A stretch of DNA of 64,000 nucleotides from Undaria pinnatifida (taxonomy: Eukaryota > Sar > Phaeophyceae > Laminariales > Alariaceae), in the NCBI GenBank assembly GCA_012845835.1, contig JABAKD010000036.1:124001-188000 (forward strand), written 5' to 3'. Every line of letters begins with the position of its first letter. The stretch's first letter is position 1. A program made the position numbers and the translations under genes. The notes beneath the pieces are model-generated. The model was given only the letters and a program-made list of their open reading frames with translations, was not told the origin of the DNA and did not search any database. Below are positions 11,979 through 20,622 of the stretch, piece after piece.

Positions 11979-12949
11979 GTCTACGCCCGTACCTCGATCC
12001 GACCCGAAAATGATTTCTGCTTGCAAACGCGAACTTGTTAGGTACGTAAGCACGTTGTTGTTTGGTCTCTAAAATCCAGTTACGTAGAAAACAAGTTATC
12101 GCCTGCTTCGACGTCGGAAACTTCTATGAAAATTCCTGAATTGGCGTGAAATGTTTAGAGCCGGGTGGTTTGCACGGTACGGTTGTTAAGCTTTATCGCG
12201 GGGCGTTCTCGTCTCCATCGTCAAATATACATGTGAAAAAATATAGTTTGCTATGGCTGAAGGATTCTGGATTAATTCCTCACGTGAAGACCTCTTTCCT
12301 GTTGGGCAAAAAACCCCAATAAACTACAAGTATATCACAAGGGCCCCCGGCCGCGTGACGGTGGCGTCTTAAACTCCCGACCTACCTCTTATGAAACCCC
12401 TCCAAAGTTATTATAAATCAGGCCAACCCAGACTCTGGTAGCCCCGCTCCCTTCTTCTGCGGGGCTATCTACCTCTCACAGCCTCTCCAACAAGTACAAC
12501 GACTTGCTGCAACCTGATTCCCCCCCTCTCGACCGACAGGGGGGGCGGGTGGGAAAGTCGATAATTTTTTTTTTTTTCATCCTCCGGCGGATGGGGAAAA
12601 GTGAAGCTTTAGCTCACGACCAATTCTATTGGGCACACAGCTTGACTCCCTTCAATCCTACGGAGCTACGCCATCTTCTCGCTCCCCTGCGCCCCAGGCG
12701 GCCGTCTCTGGCAACCGCGACAGCTCTTCTGTCGCTGCTGTCTGGGCCATCCATTTTTTTCGTCTCGAGATGATCGACCAAATATCGTCTGTAGAACCAG
12801 AACCCCTTCCGCGCCTCCACAAACAGGACTTGACTGACGTAAAGTCAAAGTTACGTTGAACTGAGATACAAGAACGGATTTAATAGTTTCCGCGCACAGA
12901 TTGGTAAACATCACGCTGTTAACCCCGGTACAAGCTACGCTGTAGTTCC
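11979..12949. other. No gene; fragment of repeat R6
   Basis: 'catcctccggcggatgggg' near 12580, followed by 'gctttagctcacgac', matches repeat R6 (35909, 54030, 58225) in reverse. Otherwise only overlapping short frames are seen. Confidence 0.4.
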
Positions 12950-13086
12950 AAGAGGAGTCGCCGACGACCTATATCCTTAATGAGGATACACATCCAGTAA
13001 TACGCGCGATCGAAGTGTCACACACCGCTTGGCAAGACGAGTTTCGACGAATCTTCGATCTCACAGCCGGAGTGTATTTATACTTC
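12950..13086 (+). repeat. Repeat R1 terminal module
   Basis: It contains the R1 end module: 'gagtcgccgac', 'ctatatccttaatgagga', 'gcgcgatcg', 'gagtttcgacgaat' and the terminal 'gatctcacagccggagtgta'. The same module recurs at 13534, 28050, 36905, 37420, 53560 and, reversed, at 32840, 51385 and 56160. Confidence 0.8.
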
Positions 13087-13533
13087 TTCACTACAGTATG
13101 TAAATTCTCGCTCCTCCGCGCCAATAGCCTTACCAGTACGGTGATACACGCATGCTACAGGGTGGGGGTGCCCCCTTTTCGGTGGGGGGTAAGACGACAG
13201 AAAGCGGTATACCGCAATCATTCCGCGCCACCGTACGGTACAGAAGAATACACCCACGTTTTTGACCCCGATCCGCGAAGCTGATCAATCAACGAAGCGC
13301 CGCACCGGTTTCTGACACCAGCCCCTTGCGGTACATTGTACCGCGGCTTTTCAGCCCGGCCGTCATCATGCCGCTGTCTGACGTGACCCGCACACCGCTC
13401 CCTGCCGGAAAATATAGGCTCGGTGCTTCTTCGATTTTATTTTTCCGTGGGGCATCGATTCCATGGACTTACTACGTACGTGAGTGAGTTCGTGTGTGTC
13501 GGTTCTGCCACGTATGTATTATTTTGCTTTCAA

Positions 13534-13665
13534 GGGGAGTCGCCGACCTATATCCTTAATGAGGACGCACAACCCGTAAAACGCGCGAACGGAGTATCAC
13601 ACACGGCTTGCAAAGATGAGTTTCGACAAAATCTTCGATCTCACAGCTGGAGGAGTGTATTTATA
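13534..13665 (+). repeat. Repeat R1 terminal module
   Basis: It is a second R1 end module 580 bp after the first, closing with 'gatctcacagctggaggagt'. A related motif, 'ggacgtcagcggtgagttcg', follows at 13707, a variant terminus of the same family. Confidence 0.8.
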
Positions 13666-13699
13666 TTTTCTAGACTAAATATATATTTTTATAATAATG

Positions 13700-14384
13700 T
13701 TTAAAGGACGTCAGCGGTGAGTTCGACGAAATTATTTTTTTTATTCGTAGGTTCCATGCGCTTAAATTTTGCGTCGTACGTACACGACTTTCGGGTATGC
13801 TGGCGTGCTTCGTGCGTGCCTTTGCGCCTCGTGCGCGAGCGTGTGAGTCGTGTTACGTACGTCTATACGCGCTGTCTCGCTTGGTGTCAATCTTCTTTGG
13901 GGTGTACGTATGCGGATAACATCACTGGAGACGTGTACCGAGGCATCTGATATGTTTCCACACTGGGAGCGTTTTACAACAAAGCCTGGTATACAGTACG
14001 TGTTATGTGATCGTCTCGTCTACTGTTAATAGCCATCTGCACGTTTTATTGAAACGACGAACGCACTATATAGTAGTACCACACATGCATGCCAAACACT
14101 CCACTTACACGAGCACACCAGTACAACATATAACTCGCAACACGTAGACACGCAATTTTTGCATGCTCCGACGAGACACAAAAGCACACGCACGAGGCAC
14201 GCCAGCAGACTTGAGAGTCGCGTAAATACGAGGCAAGATTTTAACACAAGGAACCTATTAATATCTTGCAGAAGATATTGAGGACGTGGCAGAAGTGGGA
14301 CACGCGAATTCACGCACGTACCTAGAACTGACAACACACGCACTCGTTGCGGTATACCGCTTTCGGTCGTCTGCCCTTTTGGGG
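13700..14384. repeat. Diverged repeat R13, shared with 32275-32470
   Basis: Bases 14090-14340 share with 32275-32470 a run of landmarks: 'ccacacatgcatgcc'/'ccacacatacatgcc', a 'caattttt'/'caatttta' stretch, and 'attttaacacaaggaaccta'/'attttaacgcaatgtaccca', followed by a 'cacgcactc' end. Bases 13740-13830 look like the same sequence reversed. The similarity was read by eye and is imperfect. Confidence 0.4.
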
Positions 14385-14407
14385 GAGCTCTTCAACTTGA
14401 AGAGCTC
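14385..14407. other. Perfect 23-bp palindrome beside a retroelement end
   Basis: Two 11-base arms (gagctcttcaa and ttgaagagctc) surround a single c. It lies 15 bp before the left end of element 1. It could be a pre-existing hairpin at the insertion site. Confidence 0.8.
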
Positions 14408-14422
14408 TATACCCCATGAAAA

Positions 14423-14644
14423 TAATATATTCAAATTCATTTCGAATATGGAGTTTGTGCAATTTGAGGAGGCAAGAATGTGGAAGGGGAGAGGGGTTGT
14501 ATTATAGTGGAAGGCTTTCGGTGAAAGTGCCGTGGGAGCTCGACACTTCCATGCGAGCAGCGAAACGAACTGCAGAGCAACACGCAGACGCAAGGGGAGG
14601 TGCAGCGAGCATCGGTTTCGTATTTCGGGTTTGATCGTTTTTTC
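14423..14644 (+). repeat. Element 1 repeat A1
   Basis: This left split direct repeat begins 'taatatattc' and ends 'gatcgttttttc'. It matches A2 at 21982-22203 base for base as read. It should hold the transcription start of the element, but no clear TATA box is visible. Confidence 0.93.
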
Positions 14645-16185
14645 GCGGGCAAGATGAGCAACGCAGGCAAGCGACGGGCTCGCTATTTGCGGCGAATGAG
14701 GACGACACAGGCCGCAACCGCGAAGAAGCAAGGGCCAGCAACAGCGAGGGAAGGGGAGGCGAAGAGGAGAAAGACGTAGAGGGCACCGTCAGCACCGAGG
14801 GAGAGGATCCCGGAGCAGGCTCGGGCACGGGCTCCGGCAGCGGCGTAGCTCGAGTCGACGAGCCGCTAGGAAGCAGCGGCAGCAGGCAGACGCCAGCTGA
14901 GCAGCTGCTGGAAGCCGTTTTGCTGCTCACAAAAGTCTTGCAACAACAGCCTCCGCAGCAGCAACCAGCACAACAGCCGCAACAGCAGCAGCAGCAGGCA
15001 CCTCTCGTTCCGCAACAGCAACAACACCTAGCAGCACCCCCGGGTGGGCCCGCAGTACAGCAGCAACTCCAGCAGCAGCAACACCTCCAACCAGCACCCC
15101 CGGCTGAGCCCGCAGCACAGCAGCAGCCCGCAGCACAGCAGCCTCAGCAGATCGAGCCGCAGTTACCACAACAGCCACCGCAGCTGGCAGGACAACACCC
15201 CCAGCAGGTAGTCGCCGGGCAGCAGCAGCACGTCATGCAACAACCGCCTTACGCACAAGCTCCACACCTTCTGGGCACGCAGTTCCCAGGATGGTGGCAG
15301 GGGGGAGGGCCTCCGTTGCAGCCACCGTGGGGTGGCGTGGGCGGCCAATTTGGGAGCATGGAGCACGCCAGCAGTGTAGAAGCCCGTACCATCTCGGCGG
15401 ACTCCACCAAGCGAAAAATCAGGATGTGGCAGGAAGCAGGAGCAGCGGCGATGTTTGTGCTCCGAGGTGGTCTGTTTGTGCTGCCATTGTCGTCTAGCGA
15501 TTTGTCTCATGTGCTCAGGTTCATCGTCGACCCTAACAAGCGACTCATCGACATGATTACTCCCCCGATAGCAAACATCGACATAGACGCGTTTTTACCT
15601 CCGGTCGAGCCGGGAACCGCGGCAGTGCCCCGAGCCGCAGAGGTGCACTTCCAAACGTTCGTCGAAGTTCTGGTGAAAGTGACCCAACAGGGAGCAGCGG
15701 AGTCCGCAGGGGGCGTGTCGCAGGGCAGGCGAGACTTGCTGATCGAGGAATGGCAGAAAATGTCCAAGACTCTCACCGCGTACATGAACACGCATTACAA
15801 CACACTACTGCCAAGGCAGCAGCAAGTTCGCGAGCGAGTGATTTTCGCGGCCAACAGAGACATCAATGACTTTTTCGGACTGGTTTTAGACGCCGCGGTG
15901 CCGGTGAAGACTGCCTTTCCCAACTCCGCTCCGCCGGAAGGGGAGTGCGCCGGGATAAATGCCCCAGCCTTCACCATGCTCCGCGAACTGACATCGCGGG
16001 GAAGTTGCAGTTTGCTGGGTCGGATGGACACATCGCTGGAAGTGCCCAGGCTGGGCGGCTCGACGGCGGCAGCAAAACCGGTCAAGAGAAAGGCGAACAC
16101 AGGAGGGATTCTCCCACCAGCCACGCGGCCGCGTACGGACGGGGGACCGCGGGCGGGTTGGCCTTTTGTTTCGGGCCTGCAGTAG
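14635..16185 (+). CDS. Element 1 Gag-like protein
   Basis: It is the presumed structural protein that packages element RNA. The frame is open from 14635, just after an in-frame TGA, to TAG at 16183. No ATG occurs near its start: the first in-frame ATG is at 15235. An ATG at 14654, ten bases after A1, lies in a different frame that stops at about 14779, so a frameshift, an intron or non-ATG initiation may join them. The N-terminal part is acidic and Gly/Ser rich, followed by a Gln/Pro-rich stretch (about 14938-15290). An ordered domain follows from about 15380 to 15930. The C-terminal end is basic, with a possible nuclear signal (KPVKRK). Short segments such as 'IDIDAF' and the following helix have counterparts in element 2's Gag. 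The name rests on position and composition. Confidence 0.7.
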   Translation, partial: SFFRGQDEQRRQATGSLFAANEDDTGRNREEARASNSEGRGGEEEKDVEGTVSTEGEDPGAGSGTGSGSGVARVDEPLGSSGSRQTPAEQLLEAVLLLTKVLQQQPPQQQPAQQPQQQQQQAPLVPQQQQHLAAPPGGPAVQQQLQQQQHLQPAPPAEPAAQQQPAAQQPQQIEPQLPQQPPQLAGQHPQQVVAGQQQHVMQQPPYAQAPHLLGTQFPGWWQGGGPPLQPPWGGVGGQFGSMEHASSVEARTISADSTKRKIRMWQEAGAAAMFVLRGGLFVLPLSSSDLSHVLRFIVDPNKRLIDMITPPIANIDIDAFLPPVEPGTAAVPRAAEVHFQTFVEVLVKVTQQGAAESAGGVSQGRRDLLIEEWQKMSKTLTAYMNTHYNTLLPRQQQVRERVIFAANRDINDFFGLVLDAAVPVKTAFPNSAPPEGECAGINAPAFTMLRELTSRGSCSLLGRMDTSLEVPRLGGSTAAAKPVKRKANTGGILPPATRPRTDGGPRAGWPFVSGLQ

Positions 16186-16373
16186 ATGCGGACGCCGGAA
16201 GGGACTTGCCATTTCGCGTGGCGGAGGCAACAGTGCAACAGAACCAACTGTCAATACTCGCATGGCCCGTTCGTTCAGGACGGTACGGGGGCCCCGGGAT
16301 TGCCCTGCCCGCCACCGCCGCCGCCGCCGCCGAGGTACCAGCAGCAGCAGCACCAGCAGCAGCCACAGCAGCT

Positions 16374-16427
<54 letters not shown>

Positions 16428-16575
16428 GCAGCAGCAACAGCAGCAGCCTCAGCAACAGCAGCAGCCTCCGGCGGCCGTCGCGAGGTTCAGCTTCTCGCAC
16501 GGGCAGAACCAGGGGAGAGGTGGCGGAGCTCAGGGCAGGCAGGGACCCGGGGCGGGGAGAGGTGGTCGTAATTGA
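16186..16575 (+). CDS. CCCH zinc-finger, Gln-rich frame behind in-frame TAG
   Basis: This frame follows Gag directly in the same phase: Gag ends '...ctg cag tag' and this continues 'atg cgg acg'. It encodes 129 aa. Near its N-terminus, four residues are spaced as C-x8-C-x4-C-x3-H (CHFAWRRQQC, CNRTNC, CQYSH), which fits a CCCH zinc finger. A proline run, a long glutamine tract (CAG/CAA at about 16340-16470) and an Arg-Gly-rich C-terminus follow, and the frame ends at TGA 16573. The most economical reading is the nucleic-acid-binding C-terminal part of Gag, made by stop readthrough or cut off by a CAG-to-TAG change. Retrotransposon Gags usually carry CCHC knuckles, so CCCH is notable. Confidence 0.65.
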
Positions 16576-16593
16576 CAGGGCGGGCCTCGCCTG

Positions 16594-18399
16594 ATGGCGG
16601 GGCCGGACGGCAAGTGGCGCAATGCGGAGGGTGGAGTTTCGCCGTTCGTGGACACCAGTAAGTCGGTGGGACTGACTGGCGCGCCCCAACCGGGATCGGT
16701 GTCGCAAGCGGTGTTCGTGGGTGAGTCGTGTGACCGTAAATGTGCCGAGTGGGTTCTTGACAGTAGGACAACTTTTACTGACCAGCATAGCGGTAAGAAA
16801 CGTAGCAACGCTAGAAATGATGGTTGTCAGTTGCCGGACTCGGTTGGTAACGAGATGGAACAGAGTGGCGGTAGGGTCACACAGCGTGGCCAGGAGAAAG
16901 GTGAGTTGCCGAAGCCTGCTAGTTTCGAAAAAAAATTCAATCACACGGTGCATAATTACTGTGGGCATGGCCAGTCGCCTGTCCGTGATGGTCCCCAGTT
17001 GGGACTGTCTAAAAACAATAACGCAAGACAGATTTACTGTGGGCATGGCCAGTTGCCTGCCTTTGATCGTTCCGAGTCGGAACAGGATAGCAGTAAATCT
17101 AGACAGCGTTACCAAGGTCATGGCCAGTTGCCTGGCCTTGGTCGTGCCCAGTCGGCGCAAGGCTTGCGAGAGTACTCAAAAGCACCGCAGGGGCGGCATG
17201 GTCACGAACAGTTGCCGGATCATGAGTCCCGGGCGGAAAATAAAGTCCAGAGTCATGGCCAGTTGCCTGACGTTGGTCGTGAGCATAGCGGTAAGAAACG
17301 TAGCAATGCTAGAAATGATGGTTGTCAGTTGCCGGACTCGGTTGGTAACGAGCCGGAACAGAGTGGCGGTAGGGTCACACAGCGTTGCCAGGAGAAAGGT
17401 GAGTTGCCGAAGCCTGGTAGTTTCGAAAAAAAAAAATTCAGTCACACCGTGCATAATTACTGTGGGCATGGCCAGTCGCCTGTCCGTGATGGTCCCCAGT
17501 TGGGACTGTCTAAAAACAATAACGCAAGACAGATTTACTGTGGGCATGGCCAGTTGCCTGCCTTTGATCGTTCCGAGTCGGAACAGGATAGCAGTAAATC
17601 TAGACAGCGTTACCAAGGTCATGGCCAGTTGCCTGGCCTTGGTCGTGCCCAGTCGGCGCAAGGCTTGCGAGAGTACTCAAAAGCACCGCAGGGGCGGCAT
17701 GGTCACGAACAGTTGCCGGATCATGAGTCCCGGGCGGAAAATAAAGTCCAGAGTCATGGCCAGTTGCCTGACGTTGGTCGTGAGCATAGCGGTAAGAAAC
17801 GTAGCAATGCTAGAAATGATGGTTGTCAGTTGCCGGACTCGGTTGGTAACGAGCCGGAACAGAGTGGCGGTAGGGTCACACAGCGTTGCCAGGAGAAAGG
17901 TGAGTTGCCGAAGCCTGGTAGTTTCGAAAAAAAAAAATTCAGTCACACCGTGCATAATTACTGTGGGCATGGCCAGTCGCCTGTCCGTGATGGTCCCCAG
18001 TTGGGACTGTCTAAAAACAATAACGCAAGACAGATTTACTGTGGGCATGGCCAGTTGCCTGCCTTTGATCGTTCCGAGTCGGAACAAGATAGCAGTAAAT
18101 CTAGACAGCGTTACCAAGGTCATGGCCAGTTGCCTGGCCTTGGCCGTGCCCAGTCGGCGCAAGGCTTGCGAGAGTACTCAAAAGCACCGCAGGGGCGGCA
18201 TGGTCACGAACAGTTGCCGGATCATGAGTCCCGGGCGGAAAATAAAGTCCAGAGTCATGGCCAGTTGCCTGACGTGGGTCGTGTCCACTCGGCGCAAGGC
18301 TGGCGAGAGTCCTCAAAGGCAACCAACTTCAGCGAGTACGCGAAAGAAAAATATGTACCCGAGTCGGGGCGACAAGTAGCCCCTTTAGATGGAAAATAA
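16594..18399 (+). CDS. Unrecognised 601-aa frame of three ~167-aa tandem repeats
   Basis: I do not recognise this protein. It starts at ATG 16594 and ends at TAA 18397, in the same phase as Gag, the zinc-finger frame and RT. After about 64 unique residues, it consists of three copies of a ~167-aa unit (DNA starts near 16786, 17284 and 17785, spacings 498 and 501 bp). Each unit contains about seven sub-repeats of 17-29 residues built around 'GHGQLP', many with a leading Cys and His. It is hydrophilic, with no membrane segments. A second plus frame (16721-18379) and minus frames are also open through the repeats, so the coding frame is inferred from phase and the initiating ATG. It sits where other elements have the Gag-Pol spacer. 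It could be an accessory protein or a coding minisatellite. Confidence 0.5.
   Translation: MAGPDGKWRNAEGGVSPFVDTSKSVGLTGAPQPGSVSQAVFVGESCDRKCAEWVLDSRTTFTDQHSGKKRSNARNDGCQLPDSVGNEMEQSGGRVTQRGQEKGELPKPASFEKKFNHTVHNYCGHGQSPVRDGPQLGLSKNNNARQIYCGHGQLPAFDRSESEQDSSKSRQRYQGHGQLPGLGRAQSAQGLREYSKAPQGRHGHEQLPDHESRAENKVQSHGQLPDVGREHSGKKRSNARNDGCQLPDSVGNEPEQSGGRVTQRCQEKGELPKPGSFEKKKFSHTVHNYCGHGQSPVRDGPQLGLSKNNNARQIYCGHGQLPAFDRSESEQDSSKSRQRYQGHGQLPGLGRAQSAQGLREYSKAPQGRHGHEQLPDHESRAENKVQSHGQLPDVGREHSGKKRSNARNDGCQLPDSVGNEPEQSGGRVTQRCQEKGELPKPGSFEKKKFSHTVHNYCGHGQSPVRDGPQLGLSKNNNARQIYCGHGQLPAFDRSESEQDSSKSRQRYQGHGQLPGLGRAQSAQGLREYSKAPQGRHGHEQLPDHESRAENKVQSHGQLPDVGRVHSAQGWRESSKATNFSEYAKEKYVPESGRQVAPLDGK
16786..18285 (+). 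repeat. Three tandem ~500 bp repeats inside element 1
   Basis: Units start at the shared 'catagcggtaagaaacgtag' at 16786, 17284 and 17785. Units two and three are almost identical. Unit one differs by scattered bases and by a poly-A run three bases shorter. Within each unit a shorter block with 'catggccagttgcctg' recurs at roughly 50-90 bp, giving a two-level hierarchy. Length changes are in threes, as expected if the frame is kept. Confidence 0.93.
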
Positions 18400-18504
18400 T
18401 CGTACTACACTCAAGTTCAGACATGCAATGTAACCAACAATGGCAACATCAGAAAAGCAAAAATCGCCGAGCTGAACGGAAGATGGAATCAAACAAAGGT
18501 GTCG

Positions 18505-20622
18505 ATGGCCGCCGAAAACCGCGACCTTGCTAGAACGAAACGAGTCATTCGAGAGATGGCAGAAATAGGCACAGAGCTGTTACATGTACGCGATGGTAGT
18601 GTGGGAGACGTGGCTGTTGGAATCGGAGGCACCTTGGTGTCACCTCCTTTCTCTCTCAGCCAAGTGGAACACTATTTTAGGCTTATTAAGGGCTTCCCAG
18701 CAATAACGGAGCTCGTAGACATTACCAAGAATGGCGTCCCGGTAAAAACATCGGTCACGGACCTCGACCCAACCAGAGCAATGCAGTATGGAAATCACAG
18801 CACCGTGGCAGAACACATGGACCTAGTTTGGAAAAAACTGTATGAAGATATTAGACAAAATCGAGTGCTCGTGTTTGAAAGAGAATCCGCTGCCTCTTTA
18901 AAAGGGCTGCGGGTGGCACCTCTGGGGGCGGTGGTCACACACAAGGTCAGAATCAATAACGACTACTCGTTTGAGGCCGGAGCGGCCAGGGGGGAGAAGG
19001 GGGGACTGAACAGAGACACACAAACTGAAGAGGTACCAAAATGTCTCTGTGGTGACGCCCTCCCCGCACTTCTAAAGGCTCTAACAGACCTTCGAATAAG
19101 GTTCCCCAACCGTCGTATACTGTTGGCAAAGGCAGACGTAACTGACGCTTTCAGGAATGTTAGAATTGCACCGCACCAGGCACAGAACTTTTGTTACGTG
19201 GTAGACGATGTGTTGGTATCGGATTTCAGACTCACCTTTGGATGGGCAGCCTCGCCAGGGTACTGGGGCCTCATGGCCGCAGCGGTCGAACACGCCCACT
19301 GTAACACTACGGTAAATAGCGCCGTTATCCTACCAGAAGGAAAGGCCATGATGTCGCACGTCAAAATCGTGAAGCCGTGGGAGAACGGAAGTCCAACCCG
19401 GATTCCGACCGGCGTAAGAGTTAACGCCCCGAAAAGAGGCGGGCCAAGCGAACCGTTTTTAACGTCCGTGTACGTTGATGATTTTATTATGGCCAGCGTG
19501 CAGCTCAACGCTTCAGATCAGACAGCCCTCATAGCGTCGGCTTCTCTCGCTTCAGATAACGTAAGATTATTTGGACCAGGCGAAAAAGGTGAAACTCCAA
19601 TTCTTGCCCCGAAGAAGAGCACGAATTGGAATTCAACTGTAGATGCTCTCGGTTTTACCATCAACACCCACACCATGCGAATATTGGTCACTAAGGAAAG
19701 GATAGAAGCGATTAGACTACTCCTAGAACTTGAGTGGCCTAGTAGCAAAACGCATGCAGGCGCGCAGGCCGTTCTCAGCATGGCCGGGAAATTATGGAAC
19801 CTCACGTATGTAGTCAGAGCGGGAAGATATTTTGTCTGGCAGCTTTTACGTTTGACCGATCTTCACAAAATAGCTAAGTCGAAAAAACGGACGCGGAGAG
19901 TAGTTAAACTGGGCTGGGAGTTTCACAATGATATTGCCTTCTGGAAGTGGGCAATTGACCACAACTTGGTTAACGCCGGGGAGTCGCTTGGAGCACTATT
20001 TTACGCACACGTACAACGAACTGCCTTACGACGATACTACTCAGACGCAAGCTTTACTGCAGTCGGGGGATTTTGCCCAGAGCTCCAGGTGTATTGGAGA
20101 TACGATCTGAACCACCGGCTGTCCGAGCTTCTGCGAAAACAGGTGGTGACAAAGGGCGAGGACGCAATAACGATCAACTTGCTCGAACTGTGTGGCATGG
20201 TAATGACAGCGTACGTGACACAAGTCCTTTTGAACGATAGGCCGAAAACGCCAGGAGATCCAGTACTGTTGAGAGGAGACAACGTGGCAGCAGTGTCGTG
20301 GATTAACAGATGTGGAGGATCACGTAACAGACGTGCGGCCCTAGCCATGAGATTACTGGGTAGACTGGAAATCACGAGCGGTTGGACCCATGACGCAAAA
20401 CATATTCCCGGTGTGCAGAATGTGGTGGCTGACGGCATTTCAAGATGGCCAAAAGAACAGATCGCGCGCAACCTGCAGCCCCTCGTACACGGGGAATGGA
20501 GAGAGCAAAGTATAGGTCAGAGCGGGTGCGGATTTTTCGAGACAATTCTACAGCCCAATTTTCCCACAGAGTACATGGATGACGATGTATGGGATGCGAT
20601 GACACGAACAGCAGAATCATGA
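18505..20622 (+). CDS. Element 1 reverse transcriptase-RNase H
   Basis: It copies the element RNA to DNA and degrades the RNA template, probably in Gag particles. The open frame begins with GTG at 18499, but the first ATG is 18505 and is taken as the start. Numbering from 18499, RT motif A is KADVTDAF (D213), motif B lies around GWAASPGYWG (248-257), and motif C is YVDD (325-328). RNase H follows, with D516 (YSDAS), E563 (INLLEL), D594 (RGDN), HIPG at 635-638 and D645 (VVADG). All expected catalytic acids are present, so the enzyme looks intact. No protease or integrase domain is seen, as expected for DIRS-order elements. It ends at TGA 20620 and overlaps the recombinase frame by about 20 bases. 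Confidence 0.93.
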   Translation: MAAENRDLARTKRVIREMAEIGTELLHVRDGSVGDVAVGIGGTLVSPPFSLSQVEHYFRLIKGFPAITELVDITKNGVPVKTSVTDLDPTRAMQYGNHSTVAEHMDLVWKKLYEDIRQNRVLVFERESAASLKGLRVAPLGAVVTHKVRINNDYSFEAGAARGEKGGLNRDTQTEEVPKCLCGDALPALLKALTDLRIRFPNRRILLAKADVTDAFRNVRIAPHQAQNFCYVVDDVLVSDFRLTFGWAASPGYWGLMAAAVEHAHCNTTVNSAVILPEGKAMMSHVKIVKPWENGSPTRIPTGVRVNAPKRGGPSEPFLTSVYVDDFIMASVQLNASDQTALIASASLASDNVRLFGPGEKGETPILAPKKSTNWNSTVDALGFTINTHTMRILVTKERIEAIRLLLELEWPSSKTHAGAQAVLSMAGKLWNLTYVVRAGRYFVWQLLRLTDLHKIAKSKKRTRRVVKLGWEFHNDIAFWKWAIDHNLVNAGESLGALFYAHVQRTALRRYYSDASFTAVGGFCPELQVYWRYDLNHRLSELLRKQVVTKGEDAITINLLELCGMVMTAYVTQVLLNDRPKTPGDPVLLRGDNVAAVSWINRCGGSRNRRAALAMRLLGRLEITSGWTHDAKHIPGVQNVVADGISRWPKEQIARNLQPLVHGEWREQSIGQSGCGFFETILQPNFPTEYMDDDVWDAMTRTAES

